NCBI GenBank assembly: GCA_020091685.1
Contig: CM034597.1
Location: forward strand, 31,112,388 to 31,176,387
Reading direction: 5' to 3'
Origin: Lutjanus erythropterus
Lineage: Eukaryota; Chordata; Actinopteri; Lutjaniformes; Lutjanidae
DNA length: 64,000 bases
Below the pieces are notes generated by a model. It did no database searches. It worked only from the letters and a program-made list of their open reading frames with translations, and had not been told where the DNA came from. Positions within the stretch are counted from its first letter, which is position 1, and each line of letters starts with the position of its first letter. The position numbers and the translations under genes are program-made. This document shows, one piece after another, positions 33,620 to 46,810 of the stretch.

Positions 33620-34515
33620 TTAACCCCAGCTAACGTTAGCTTTCCTGCTAACTGACACTATGTCCTCAATACAATATATCACGTCTTAAAACCTAGACAC
33701 ACAAGTGAATTAACAATGGGGTACTAAAATTTCCAGCATAGTATTTGGCTGCAACAACATGTAGCACAATACATATCGATATCCACTTCATGGGAACTTT
33801 AAAGCTTCATACAGCCACAAACAAATGCATGTTATAAGATCGATTTTGGATTTTATGAATCAACATTGATCATCCAAATCAAGATCAAGCTTTGAATTGG
33901 AAAACCATTTTTTTTTAACCCAGCAAGAGATCACAGTGCTGCATTAGCAACACAGGGGTGACTACACAATTCTGATTGATAGCATGAACCTCCACACCCT
34001 CTCAAACTGCCTCTGTTATTTCTGAGTTGTTTCTCACCTGCTGCAAATATACATTTCAAAGCTGACTCCAGTACTGTTAGTGTGAAACATAAAACAAGTA
34101 GGAAGTGAAGTGTTTAGCACTCTTCAAAAATGTACAGTCAGATTCACAACCTTGCAGGGACTTGAAACGTCTTTTACATTTAAGGTACAACAAGACGCTG
34201 CTTTGTTGGCTTTGAAGTGCGCTCTGGTGTCACATCCACCCCATCTTGATCAGTCCAGCATGGCATGCACTCCAGCTTCACGTGATCTGAATACATGCCG
34301 AGGATTTCTACATTAAGTCTCCTCAGCTCTCACTCTTCCCGTCTCATCTTTTTTTTCCAAGCGATGCCTCGGTGGATATTTGTCTTCGTTCCGGATGCTT
34401 TTGATCCTGCTGTCCACCGCGTTTCCCCTCCGCCTCGCTGTGATCAGCTCTGCGGATGACCTCTACACTAGTTAGGAGTGCTGTGCTGTGCGCTGCTCTG
34501 TGATGAGTTGGGTTC

Positions 34516-34524
34516 TTTTATATA
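34516..34524 (-). promoter_or_regulatory. candidate TATA promoter, minus strand
   Basis: TATATAAAAG on the minus strand lies about 30 bp before a GC-richer segment. An ATG (AAAAGATGAGACGG) follows about 170 bp downstream, directly before a donor-like AAGA|GTGAGA. This would be a short first exon of an unidentified minus-strand gene or lncRNA. The plus strand of the same segment also shows a strong acceptor-like pyrimidine tract ending at 34362, so orientation is uncertain. Confidence 0.3.
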
Positions 34525-34529
34525 CCCGA

Positions 34530-36980
34530 GGGTGCAGTGAGCAGAGCGGCCTTGTCTTAAATATACGGCCCTGCAACTCAACACAGCAGCATCCTTTCAA
34601 TTCGACGCGCTCAGCATTTTCAAGCATATTCATCATTATGCAGAAAAAAGTACAGATCTGGCGTGTGTGTGTTTACATAAAGGGGAGAGTTGTGCTTGTC
34701 TGAGCAGTATTGTTGTACTACTTCTGGGTTTGTTGAAAGAAGATAATGTCTGCATAATAAAACACACAGAGCCCAAAGCAGCAGACCTTTTCCACGTCAA
34801 AGTCAACATGACATTTCTAGTCCTGCTAATCTGAAGGAAAAGATCATTCTCACTGAATGTACAGACAGTCTGCAGTTAGTCAGCTGTCCCTAATACAGAG
34901 ATTTCATTTTGAAATTTTAATAAGAGGATAAACTCTTTGAGATGAATCATCTTGTTGCCATGGGGGTCCGCAGGCACAAAACAAAACTAAGAAACATTTA
35001 ATAAAAACCACTTTAAAAAAATACAGAAATAATAGGTTAAGTAATCCAAGAACACAAAACAAGCAACTGTCCTATCTTAACATAAATTTTAAAAGATCAC
35101 AGTCTCAAAGGTAACAGTGACCTCGCTAATCTGATATCTAATAGGATAAAATGATGACTGGATGATATTTTATATCCAGAAGGCCAGAGGTCAACTTCAC
35201 TGTGACATAACTTTCAGCTCTCTATCAGCTCAGTCTGTATAATGATGATATTCATGTTTTTGTAGTAAGGATCATTTACATCAGTGAGGATGTTTTAGAC
35301 CAAAGCAGACAGCAAACTGCACACCGACACACACCAAAGAGGTGAAGAGGAGAGACAGAGTCTGGACTCTTCATCGTGACTTACAATAACGCAGCGCAGT
35401 GACAAATGTTTTGTGGAAGAGACGAGCGTCAGTCAGTTTGGACTTTACAGAGACAGATATTTTAATTTGTAGTGTTTAAACCACGGAATTGCACAGTAAC
35501 ATCAGAATTCATCATCAATAAAGTTCATATATCGGTTGGCACTCCTCCCTCCCTCCTCTCTGCAGCTCGTCTCTCCTCCCTCGCTGTTGTGATCAATCAG
35601 CATGAAGTAACTAAGTATTTAAAAGTACACAAATCAAACTTAATAAAAAATCACGCACCACAAAAGTGTATGGTAACACGATTCATGATTATAAAATGTT
35701 TTTATCAAGTTGGCACATCTGTCCATATTCAGATGCTTTCTCCCTCTCTCTGCTGTGGGTCAGCTTTTTTTTCCTTCACTTTTACCTGGTTTCAATCCAA
35801 TCCTCCCTTCTTCTTCTATTTCTTTGCACTGAGCCAGTTGCTTAAACAAGCAAACAGAAGCTTGCCTCTTTGCGACTGCAAGCCGATTAATTTCAAACTA
35901 TTGGTCAGATCAATATAACAGAAAGTGTGTTAAGCCCATGTTTAAAAAATTAATGGCATTAATAGGAAATTCGTTAACGCATTATCAGTTATTCAGCTCG
36001 GGACGTTTGTGGGGGTCATGTTAATGTTAATGTTCCAAATCTCTGCTGGTTGCTTCTGTTGGTTGTGGTGCCCTGCAGTAGGTGCTTCACCATCTGTTCC
36101 CTGGCGGGGATCTGCACTCTACTGACTGACCTCTTACAGTTTGTGCTTTTAATGCACAGTTAAAAAAGGGAATATTTCCAGGGACAAAGACAGGCCACCA
36201 AAATGTGGACTGTCCCTGGAAAGCAGAGTGACTTTTTTTTGTGATCATTACAGTTTTCTCCCACCACCTTAAAGTGTAAACAGGAACTGACAAAATAATG
36301 TAAAAAAAAAATGTCCCCCAGCACTCGCTGAAATACTCTGCTGATGTCTACAGGTACTATATATAATAAACAGCTCTGTAATGGTGTCCTTGTCATCCAT
36401 TTCAGCTCTGAACACATTCATCCTCGCTAAGTGCAGTCCGGAAGCTTTCAATAGGAGAGGGAACAAATATGATCAGTCTTGATGGACTGGAAGTCCCAGT
36501 GACGTCTTTCTGACGAACCCGTTGACGTCAACGCAGATTCTGATGAATCAATGCAGATCGGAGGTTGATTTCAAAGAGAAATGTTGTGTTGTTTAGTCAA
36601 ACATCTGTTCCTGCGCACAGTTAAAGTTTTATTGGTTGATCCCAGAGCTCAAAAGACAACTTTGTCATGCTGTTTCTTCCAGTTCATGGAGTCGAGGGGT
36701 TTATTTTTAATTTGTTTTATTGTGATTTTATTATTTCTGACCTGAACTGGGGCTGTTTATTTTTCTTCTGCACACTCACACATTTTTCTATTTTTATTTA
36801 TGAATGGGTCTTCTTCTGCCTCCTTCTTTTTAATAAAACATCTTCATCAAAGGTCACACATGTATTAAAGCTTTTATCTCCATTCAGTCCACTTTTAATC
36901 CATTCAGATTCATAAAAAAAAGTTCCTCTTCTCCCATGAGAAGAAAGGCTTTTATTGCTCCTCCTCTCCACCCTGTGAGA
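34530..36980. other. intergenic, repeat remnants
   Basis: It contains a short GGCATTAATAGGAAATTCGT / TAACGCATTA repeat remnant (about 35951-35982) and T-rich DNA. No exon recognised. Confidence 0.45.
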
Positions 36981-37760
36981 GTTATGACTTTCACAGCCAT
37001 ATGCTCTTTCAATTACTTATCTGCATTAGTGCTCATGAATGTGTCATTAAAGCACACATGCTGGCAGAATACAGTAGTCTTTACAGCGGTTTGTGTGTCT
37101 GACGTCTCTAGAGTGTGAAATTAATTTGCGGCAGTGTGGATGCGGTGATCTTTGGATATGATTTGAGATTTGTATGTCATCAGCACCTGTGGGACCCTGA
37201 ACTACATCCATCATGATGAGTGTATTACTCCCCCAACTGTCATGGGAGATATTCACAAAGGGGGTGCCTGGCCAACGTTCCATCTGCATAATTTAGCACC
37301 GGAAAGGTTAACGCCGTCTCATTTGCGGCTTCAAAATCATTTCTCCCACAGTGACTTATACTTCCATGTTCTTCTTTATACTTCAGCCAAGACAGCTTAG
37401 ACATGGGATGGAAGAGAGTGACACCAGGATGTGGAAGTGTGTGATTAAAAAATTAAAAAGTGCCATAGGAAGACGGCTGATCATGATAAATAATAATAAA
37501 GCATGTCGTGCTCAGAGAGAGAGGCTGCCCGTGGGACTGCAGCTGATTTATCCATCACAGTATAAAGAGATGAGTTCACTCATAATGGGACCACGAGACC
37601 CGGCTTTTAGTGAGAAACCACCAATCGATCTCCCACAGGCTGCAGGTCCTCCATGCAACTGGTGGCCTTCTGTTAATCTGCTACTTAATCTGTCATTTGG
37701 TGGCTGCAACCTCTATACTGGCACTTTGAGGGACTTGAATTCACCTCCCTGAGGACCCAT
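36981..37760. promoter_or_regulatory. candidate conserved noncoding block
   Basis: Non-repetitive, balanced composition with words such as CTTTCAATTACTTATCTGCA and GAATGTGTCATTAAAGCACA, and no splice-supported frame. Chance frames of up to 133 codons cross it. A cross-species alignment would decide. Confidence 0.3.
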
Positions 37761-38264
37761 TCATGACTCCACAGCAGCCACAAACATCTGTTTAAATCTC
37801 CACCATGCTGCGTTGTGGAAACTACCTTCCTGACTGATGCATGACATCACCCAAATCTCAATTTCACATGTAGAAAGTAGTGTAGAATCACAATACTAGA
37901 ATTTCTTGTTGATATTCAGTATTTCCAGATCAACCTGTTACATCCTAATCATGCAGGTAGCACGTGCATACATCATTCGTGATCAGTGGTAGTTAAGCTG
38001 TGATGGCAAGATAGTAAGTGGAGGTAAGATGAGAAGACTGGAAACAATACAATTGTGGCTCCATACAGGTAATATTAACTAAGAGAAAATATTTTGGGCA
38101 GCTGTGCTGAAAAGTAAGTGGCCGACTGTGAACCAAACACAAGTGCTAGTGGCTTCTTAAAGGTGCTAGTGAAGTTTACACAGCACCTTTCAGCACCAAA
38201 TGTTGCAAAAAATTAAGGTGATACCTGGAGAACTCTTTTTTTTTGTTTTTAGGTGGGGTGGGCA

Positions 38265-38440
38265 AACTTCCAGCCTTCCTCTGTACCCTTCTCTAGTAGT
38301 TCTGGTAGTTCTCAGCTCTGTCAGTTACCAGCTTCGCTTCTCCAAGTGGTTGCTTTTCAATGGACTACCTTGGCCAGGTCTCTCTCATAAAAGAAATTTT
38401 CAATCTCAGTGGAACATCCTGGTTAAATAAAGAAGAAAAA
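38265..38440 (+). mobile_element. L2-like LINE 3' end
   Basis: TTGGCCAGGTCTCTCTCATA, then AATTTTCAATCTCAGTGG and CCTGGTTAAATAAAG, ending in an A-run, is the common fish L2-type tail. Truncated, no coding capacity. Confidence 0.75.
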
Positions 38441-38599
38441 AAAAAAAAGTAGACACGTGGACACGTTGCCATACAGTAACTTGGTTTCACACCTCAGAAT
38501 CTTCCCCCACATCTCAGTGTGAAGAAAATAAAATGTCTCTGTCACTCAATAAAACAAATATTATGTTAAATGAGACCCTTGTTTCTGTGACCTCTTAAT

Positions 38600-39010
38600 C
38601 TCCGTCAGGGTAGGCCCACAGCTCCTCTTTGTTCTGACTCATGAGCAGGGTTTAATGAGGAGATTAGGTTGGAGACAGATAGCCGGCTCCTAATTTGAGG
38701 CTTGACTCCTGTGCTGTCCTTTTAGAGAGGCTCATTGATCTCCTCTGTTTACATGTTGTTTCTCTAAAGAAGACATGTGGTGACGGTTGCTATAGAGTTT
38801 CAGAGGTCTCGGTTTAATCAGATGAATGAGCCGAACCATGCGCATTTCCGCCCTTTCTGATGATGTCTCATAATTGAACACTCGAAGGCTCACATAAATC
38901 ACCATTATCTCCGAACACTGTTCACATTCTTTCCATTAGGGCGGTTGCCATTCATTAAGATGATTTGTTGTTGAAGGCGCAGCATCAGACTCACCAGCAT
39001 GTCACAGTAT
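38600..39010. promoter_or_regulatory. candidate conserved noncoding block
   Basis: Unique-looking sequence with CTCATAATTGAACACTCGAA and ATAAATCACCATTATCTCCG, no frame and no repeat match, flanked by AT-rich and repetitive DNA. Regulatory role is inference. Confidence 0.3.
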
Positions 39011-40599
39011 GTTGATGTGCACAAAAGCTCACATCACAGCAGCACTGTATGAGTCATTTTATGTTTCCAGGCTGTGTCATTCTTACCTCAACCCTTTACA
39101 GTACGCTGACACTGAGTCACACCAACAATCATTACTTTCTAGACCTTATTAATCAAGGTTTTCAATCAAATTATGTGTCACCAAACATTTTAACCAGTTT
39201 AAGATTAAGAAAAAAAATAAAATTACCCCTCAGTTTGGTTTAGAACTCTAAAAATTTAGCTGAATGATTTTTTTTTTTTTTTTAGCAAACTTTAAACTCA
39301 AATTCTCCAATTCCAATTATTTATTTAATTAACTGTGATCCAGTATTAACTTTAAATTTATACTTGAAGAGGTTTAGCTTTTAAAATTGCATCCTTTTTG
39401 AGAAGGATTGAGTAAAATAATCCAGTTTTTCGTAGTGAGTTAAGGGACAGACTCAACGCAGTTGAGTTTTGAGGTGTACCTCTTCTTTCTTTGCACCCTT
39501 TTGCTGGTAACAACTCTATATTCTGCTTTTTTTTATGAAGGAGATGCCAACTCACCATGCAGGGCTCATTTCGTTTCCAACTTTGTAATCCTTGACACAC
39601 CTTGCAGTACAAAGACTGTTGTGTAACATTAAGAATCATGTAAAGCAACAATACTTTTGTGTTCTGAGATTGTGACAGAACAGAAGTTTGTTTTATTAAC
39701 CACCCAGCCACATGAATTATAAAAAAAAATGCCAAATATATAAAATTAGGTGTCAAAATCTGAAAAAATTAGCATTTTTTTCTGCTCTGAAATGCAGGGG
39801 GCATGTCAAACGCTACTCTGCTCTGAAGAATCCAGACGTTTCCTGAGATAAAGCTTTCCATTTAATGAGCCGCCGTTGTCATGTTTATCTGTCACTGACA
39901 GCTATTTCAGAACTGTAAGACCTGTGATGCAACTGACGGAGAGAGTGTTTAATAGTCATCACACCCGCTGATGTATATTTACCTGTGCATGAATATATAT
40001 TAGGCAAAATATACTTTATATATTAATATAATATATATTAAGGTATTTTTTCAATATTAAATTCTTAAACTATCATCATAAACACAGTCTTTTTATTTAT
40101 AATGTACTACTAAAACTAACAGTGTCTTTGTCAGTGTGTATTTTCTTGTTTTTGGCAAAAAACAGTGAGCCTCCATTGGCCCCAACACCCCCCATTATTT
40201 ACATGAAATGGTCCGGTCCTGGCTCCAAACCAGGCGTGCACAGTGTTTATTTGGATCGGTTTGGTTTGGAGTGCCATTAAAGCAGTATCATGTCTCATAT
40301 TAAAGATAAATCTGGCTTCCAAAAATGGAAACAAAGGAAAGAAAGAGAGGAAAAAGAGAAGAAAAGGTGATAGTTGAGACAGTGTTTACATTTGACTCCT
40401 CTTTTAGCGGACATTTAATCAAGGCAGTCAAACTTTAAGCAAACAGTTCGTGCTAAATCAGTTGTCCCTGGTGTCCCACAGATGCAGATTCAGCTCCAGG
40501 TTCAGCAGCCTTGTCTCCTCGTCTCCCAAATGAACCTGCCCTACACCCAGCTACACCCAGACATGTTAGCTGGCATAAATGCAGAGGGTCAGCGGCAAT

Positions 40600-40610
40600 T
40601 TCTTCTTCTT

Positions 40611-40682
<72 letters not shown>
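40600..40682. repeat. compound (TTC)n(TTA)n microsatellite
   Basis: About 14 TTC units (40600-40640) change directly to about 14 TTA units (40641-40682). Confidence 0.95.
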
Positions 40683-40845
40683 AAAAGAAAAAAAAACATT
40701 ATCACATGAATTTTTTGTATTTATTTCAATTTAGGGAGGGAAGCATCTCCATATTGATTGAACTCTTAATTTTTGTTTGCATCAGTAAACTTGGATTTAC
40801 TAAACAGTTATTAGTTTTTAATTATGCATCAGAGCTCTGCCTAAT

Positions 40846-40890
40846 TTTAAAACTGGTTTAAAACTGGTTTAAAATTTTAAACCCAGTTTT
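40846..40890. repeat. short direct and inverted repeat
   Basis: AAAACTGGTTT occurs twice in tandem and is followed by AAACCCAGTTTT, its near reverse complement. Confidence 0.8.
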
Positions 40891-43303
40891 GCTAAACTCT
40901 GATTAGAACTAATCTTAGATTAAATTAATCTTTGATGGTGTAAATGTTGGTTTTGAGTTTGAGCTCCAAAAAGATTTTTCTCCTTTGTGGAATTCTGCCC
41001 AAGTGAACTTCCTCATTTACATTTACAAGCTTATTTTGTCAGAATTTTTGTAATCTTGAGCCTTTTTCATGAGGTTATATACAACACTACGAACAAGTTG
41101 CCAAGTTGTCGTTGATTTTTAATTAATTATACAAAAAAAGATTAAAAGAATTCAAATACTGCAACTTTTTTTTCAATTGTACATTTGCTTCAGAAATATC
41201 TTTGCAAAAACACCTAAAACATTGCAATGTGCATCGCAGTTTTTTAGAAAGGTTGCAATGAAATCAGGCATTTTTAGGCCACAACAATCCCCCCGAAAAA
41301 ATGCAAAATCCTGGAGGGACTGATTAGCCTCAGTCCCGCAGCTCAGTGATTGGTGGTTAAATGATTGCAGAAAAATGAAAATGAAAATAAGCTATATATG
41401 AACTACCACCGTCAGAAAAATCTGTAATAATTTTGCTGGTCATCAGGACAATTTTTCTTGTACAAACTGATAAAACATGAAAGCAGTGAGCCTCATGCAT
41501 GGGTCAGAGGGGACAGCAAACATCTTGTATTTTCCTCTGTTTACCTGCTCGTCAGTTTTCCGCCTTCATCCTTGACTCCTGACCTCGGTCATGACTAATG
41601 AGGGAGAAGAAAACAGACTTTTCATTCTGAAGGGTTCCTCTCAGTCAGTGGGGACGGACCTGCTGCTGCTGCTGTTGTCAGTCCTTGCAAAGATAATGCT
41701 GATCATGTTTCTTTTTTAATGACCCTGTTGTTGTGGGAGCTGCTCTGCTGTGAGGACAGATGCAGATACTGGTGATACTGCAGAGTACTGGGTTTGGACT
41801 CAGTAATACACAAAATAACTACTAAACTTTGGAGTGTGGCTGAGCCAAGTCATTCTGATCGTATTCAAGCTGTGTATTAATTCTAAAACAGAAGGGAGTT
41901 TGGCTGACCTTTAATTTTAAAAATAACCCTAGCCCTTCAATATAAAGGCATGAAAAGTGGACATGTCATTGAAAGCATACAAATTTCTCTTGAGGCAGGG
42001 AAACTGCAGTCTCTTGAAAAGCTGTCATGAACACAGACTCCTTTTGTTAGTTTTTATCAGGGGTTATGGATCTGATTTGTCTCGTTCACCTGCAACTCTC
42101 GAACCAACTCATTACCAGCTCACCCTGTATTTTAAGAGAATATTATAGATCCATGACAGGTTGTTCTTTCTAGTTGTATGAAGTCCTGCTGTTACAGCGT
42201 TACAAATCTGTGTGCTACTTCAGCACCAGGGACAGCTCCATGGATTTATCAAGACACATTTAGACTAGTGATATTTCAGAGCTGTGGTCGGGGTCACAGA
42301 TTCTAGCATGCACAAACCTCAGTCAGATACAGGATCAATGAGTCAGACAGACTAGACTAACAGGTTAAACCAAGCAGCCCATCTACACCTGCACTCAGCC
42401 TTTACTTGTTTGTGTTATTGCGTGACTTCAGTGAATCCAAACTGTCCTTTTAAAACACCAAAGTCAGACAATAACTCAAACAAACTAACATATTGAGGCA
42501 GCAGAAAACCAGCAGCTCCTGTGTTCTGTGAGGTAAAATTACTCATTTCACCTGTGGAGTTTGATTGGTGAGGTATAACAGTGGTTTCCGGACTGGCGAG
42601 TGTGTCTGAAGGCAGTGACAATCACATACTGCCCCTCAGTTGGGCACTTTTGGCTGCTCACTTCCTGCAAATCAACCCTGTGACCCTCTTACCAGCAGTG
42701 CTGTCTACAATGTCTCTGACTGTCTGGACGTAATGTTAAAATATAAAAAGATCTTGCCAGCTGGACACTTCTCACTGTGATACAATTAAATCTGACCTTC
42801 AAATGGCTCTGTGAGATCACTGGTAAAACTCTCCTCACATAGCAACGAAACATCAAAATCCTACAGCAGATTAATACAAATTAGACATGAACGGACTCAC
42901 ATTTACATCGACTACATCCTCTGTATTCAGCCCAACTCTTCTTTAACCCCCTCAGCACACAGAAACATAGTAGAAAATGAATTCTCTGACTTGAAATGTA
43001 CAAAAGCAATCAATAAAGATGAGAAAAATGTCAGTGAATGTCACATAAACTGTGTTTATATGGCTATTTTGTCACCTTTAACTCATTTATAGTCTAAATA
43101 TCCTTTAAAAATCAGTCACAAATGCTTCAAACTGGTGAAAAATGGAAGACGACAGACAGCAAGAATGAAATGAGAAAGAGACAAAGATTAGAGAATTGCT
43201 CTCCAGTAAAGTCATGATATGAGCTAATTTAAAAGCCAATATGGCCTAAAAGCAATATCAAATATTTGATGTTATATAATCATGACTGTCGGTGTATTAT
43301 CAT

Positions 43304-43522
43304 TCAAATCATCTTCATAAATGTCTCCTCATGAATTCCAGGAGGGAGTCTGAAGGTTATCACGTCCTGTGTGTCAATGAAACGTCCATCAGAGGGGTCA
43401 TCGAGAGCAGCGATCTCTCCTTCTGCAGTCAGACGCCAACAGGACCGGGACGCATCTCCACAAACAAGACGGACAACAGGGACACGTGAACATAGGTGTA
43501 CAGACACGTGGGTGAAAGTCAC
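43304..43522 (-). CDS. hypothetical 72-codon frame, possible exon
   Basis: It reads from a GTG with no ATG, so it could only be an internal or terminal exon. An acceptor-like CATCATTCAGCAG precedes it on the minus strand. It encodes CWRLTAEGEIAALDDPSDGR and FIDTQDVITFRLPPG before the stop. Composition is protein-like, but no family was recognised and no neighbouring exon was found. Confidence 0.15.
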   Translation of the reverse strand: MTFTHVSVHLCSRVPVVRLVCGDASRSCWRLTAEGEIAALDDPSDGRFIDTQDVITFRLPPGIHEETFMKMI

Positions 43523-44522
43523 ATTGTGGACTCCCCTGCTGAATGATGATCAGGTGATTTTATTGTGAAATGAAGGACAAAAAAAAAACAGCTTACTTCC
43601 CTCAGAGTTTTTCTACTGTGTCTTTATTTTTAGGACGCCCCTGCTGCTCATCAATAAAATGAAGCACTAAAGTGCGTTTCAAACGTGGCAAAACCAGCCC
43701 CTCGCAAATTTTGAGCCAGCTCACATATCAATTCATGTTCTCAATAAATTGTACTCTAGTTAAAGCTGAGGTCTGTACAGCCACATGCGACCCACGACCT
43801 GCAAGACAGCCAACACAGAATTGCACAAAAAAGATATTATTTCAGAAAAGTATGTTGATCTTACATTTCCCAGCGTGGCCCTTGCTAAAGGCACTAAAGA
43901 CTCACTCGTATGTGATTGTCTTGTTTGGTAATTCAGTATTGACTCTCCTTGAGTTCATCATCATCATCATCATCATCCAGCCACAGCTGGTTGCACTATG
44001 ACATTAGTGGCTTCTTGTCTCTATAAAAGCAGCAGGCTCTGTATCCTCTGGCGGGAGTCCTTCCACATTACTTAAAGCTGCTATGGGCAGAATATTCATG
44101 AGATCGCAGCATCTTTTTATTTACGGAGTTTGTCCTTCCAAGAAAGCCACAGCCCCCTAAATAACAATGTTTTTTATTCAAGGGACAAAGCCTTTTAGCG
44201 ACCACAGAAATAATAACAAGAATAAATCTAACAGTATTGCCAAGAGATCAAGTCTGCACAGGGCAGGGAGGATGACAGGAGAGATTGTTGTTTGCTTCCT
44301 GTTTCAAAACCGACACTCCTTGTTGTTGTTTAAAAAAACAAGAAATAATGACCACGATCATCCTCAAATCTTAACCAAGTATTTATTATTGTAACCATGA
44401 CGACAAAGCTTCCCTCATCTTAGCAGTAATTTTAACCCAATCCACAATGTTTCCCTAAAATACCTCCAGTGTGCACTGCCATCTGTCGCAGCCTTACTTC
44501 AACCGCAGTTCATATATTAAGA

Positions 44523-44735
44523 AGGGAACATTCTGGGAACTTCCTGCTGAAAATGGTTTCAAGAACGCTAGGGCATAGTTTTCTAGCAATGTTGTCAATT
44601 ACCGTTTTAAGAAGGATATCACAAAACATTTTCAAATTGTTTTTAGAGGAAGTTATCCAAGAACATTTGGGGAACTTCCCGCTGAAAGCATTATGAGAAC
44701 ATTCTAGGTAACATTCTCAGAGCATTTTTAGCTGG
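44523..44735. mobile_element. ACATTCTGGGAACTTCC-type interspersed repeat
   Basis: Two related units at 44527 and 44663 (GGGAACTTCCTGCTGAAAAT and GGGAACTTCCCGCTGAAAGC) plus AACATTCTAGGTAACATTCT. This is a common fish repeat with internal subrepeats of about 136 bp. Confidence 0.55.
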
Positions 44736-45000
44736 GATGTTATTCCACCTGAGCTCCCTGATATTTTACTGTTGGTACAAAAAGCCTAAATAATGGATAT
44801 CCTTCTGTTAATAGGAGTCAGTTCAAAGTCAGAACAGCATCATTTAATCTGTCATTTGAGCAAAGTGACCTTATAGAAGAGGTGGTAATGTCACTAATGA
44901 ACTGGCTTTTACTGACATTATCAGCAATCTAGAGCCAACAGTAACATTTCAGTTGATGCAGAAATGTTTCACCTGCTGACTGTCAGTCTGGTTTGATCAC

Positions 45001-45480
45001 CACCTTTTTTCCACAGTGAAATATCTTGACAACTATTGAATGCATCGTTGTGAAATTTGGTTCAGACATCTTTGGCTCCCAGAGGTTGAAGTCTGTAGAT
45101 TTTGGTGACTTTTCCTCCTTTTGTTTCTGCATGATTATTGTCACAGTTTGGAAAATGCAGTTGAACCCAAATGCACGACTCAGGAGGCAAAGGTAAAGGT
45201 GTAAAAGTCTTTGCTTGAAAAATGTTCAAGGACAAAAAAATCCAGACTGATGAACAAGGTACAAAAGGGCTGAGGCAGAATCAACACAGGCTGGGTAAAA
45301 AAAAAAAAACACAGGATGCTGCAGAACAATGACACAAAGACAATCTGACAGAGGACTAGTGGAGAAGAACCAGTATATATAAACTAGTCAGCTAATGAGG
45401 GAATGAGAAACAGGTGAGTGTGGAGGGTGAGCAGGTGAGGTGATTCTATTGGTGGAAGACAAAGAGAGAAATAATGCAAC
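45001..45480. mobile_element. fish interspersed repeat remnants
   Basis: GAAATATCTTGACAACTATT with GAAATTTGGTTCAGACATC (45017-45072), then GACAATCTGACAGAGGACTA ... TATATAAACTAGT ... GGGAATGAGAAACAGGTGAG (45339-45418). Both are recurrent fish repeat motifs. Boundaries are approximate. Confidence 0.5.
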
Positions 45481-45798
45481 AACATCAGAGGTCAGAATTT
45501 CCCAGTTTAAATGTTCAGCTTCTGACCTTAAAGGCTTCCAGGTCCATGATGCCAAAAGTTATTGAAAAAAAAGTCTGATGATTTTTGTTGGCAAGTGTTC
45601 ACTCAGCTGAACCTGCAGCAGTGCAGCCTTCTTGCACAAACAACACAAAGGAGGAAAAACAACACACGAGGTAACAGATGCCATCCTATATTTTATTTAT
45701 TATCATTGGTTACATACTCTGACACCAGTTTACATGCAGAACAGATTTGTTACATGATGGTATGCATTATTTTAGGGTTCCATAGGTGCTGCCATTGT

Positions 45799-46070
45799 TG
45801 TGGGCAGCACAGTGATGCAGTGGTTAACACTGTTGCCTCACAGCAAGAAGGTTTTGAGTTTAAATGCCACAACCAGCTGGGGAGTTTGTGGCAGGGGCAG
45901 GACCTTTCTGTGCAGAGTTTGCATGTTCTCCTCATGTCCGTGTAGGTTCTCTCCGGGTACTCCGGCTTCCCCCAACAGTCCAAAGATGCAGAGTAACAGG
46001 ATAATTGACAACTCAAGTATGTGTGAGCGTGAATGCTTGTTGGTCTCTGTGTCAGCCCCACGACCTGTTA
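45799..46070 (+). mobile_element. tRNA-derived SINE (HE1/DANA, V-SINE type)
   Basis: The head GTGGGCAGCACAGTGATGCA, GTGGTTAACACTGTTGCCTC, AGCAAGAAGGTTTTGAGTTT carries a recognisable A box and a decayed B box. The V-SINE core follows: TGCAGAGTTTGCATGTTCTC, GGTTCTCTCCGGGTACTCCG and CCCCCAACAGTCCAAAGATG. The 3' end is diverged. Not autonomous; such elements rely on L2-type LINE enzymes (family knowledge). Confidence 0.88.
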
Positions 46071-46569
46071 CAGATATTATTATGTTGACTGGATGGATGC
46101 TACTGTCGTGTGACGTCAGACAGATTGTCTCTTCATGAAGTTGGGGTAGATGGATCTGCCCTTTTGTGGCCTTCCTCCAAGACTCTATAATTACAGTAGA
46201 CTTTCAATTTTAGTGGACAAACTTTCTCCTCTAGCCCCTTGCCACAGAATGATGTAGTGTCCATAAAGCCACTTGGAAAATAGAGACAAAATATGCTCCT
46301 TACAACTGCAGAACTTGCCTGAGAATCATTATGTTTAAAGTTTTCTTCAGTATAAAGTAACTCATTGATAGTTGTCTTACATCTGTGGATACAGTGCAAA
46401 CAGGAGCTGCTAACTGCTAATTTGGCTACTTCTAGTGGTGCTTATTTGCCAAAATATCAATAAATTTGGTATTATATGTTGTTTTTGCTCATTGTAAAGA
46501 AAATAAAGTTGTGAGGACGGACTGTTGTTTTCACACCTCCACACCGGCAACAGCTGTGACTACAGGCTT

Positions 46570-46810
46570 TATGATTTTGGGTCATGCCAGTCCTGACTGT
46601 GATATCTCAGTAACACCTTGAAGGAATTTCTCTTCTCAACATTGGCACAAATGACCACTTGAACTCAAAAGATTAACAGATCAAACTTTTGTGGTCAACG
46701 GGCAGAAGTCACTGTGACCTCACAAATCACCTTTCTGGCCATAACTCAGGAATTCAGATGCTAATTATGACAAAATATCACACAAATATCTAAAAGGATA
46801 CTAGCAGTGT
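46570..46810. mobile_element. fish interspersed repeat (GTCACTGTGACCTCACAAA family)
   Basis: GTCACTGTGACCTCACAAAT followed by GGCCATAACTCAGGAATTCA and GCTAATTATGACAAAATATC is a frequent fish repeat. Family unknown. Confidence 0.55.

Larger units (their letters stand above)
39011..43290. other. intergenic AT-rich DNA with simple repeats
   Basis: No exon recognised. It contains the compound microsatellite at 40600-40682 and the palindromic word at 40846-40890. Confidence 0.5.

Noticed and set aside
45562..46138. Frames of 103-127 codons
   Set aside because: They run through the SINE at 45799-46070.
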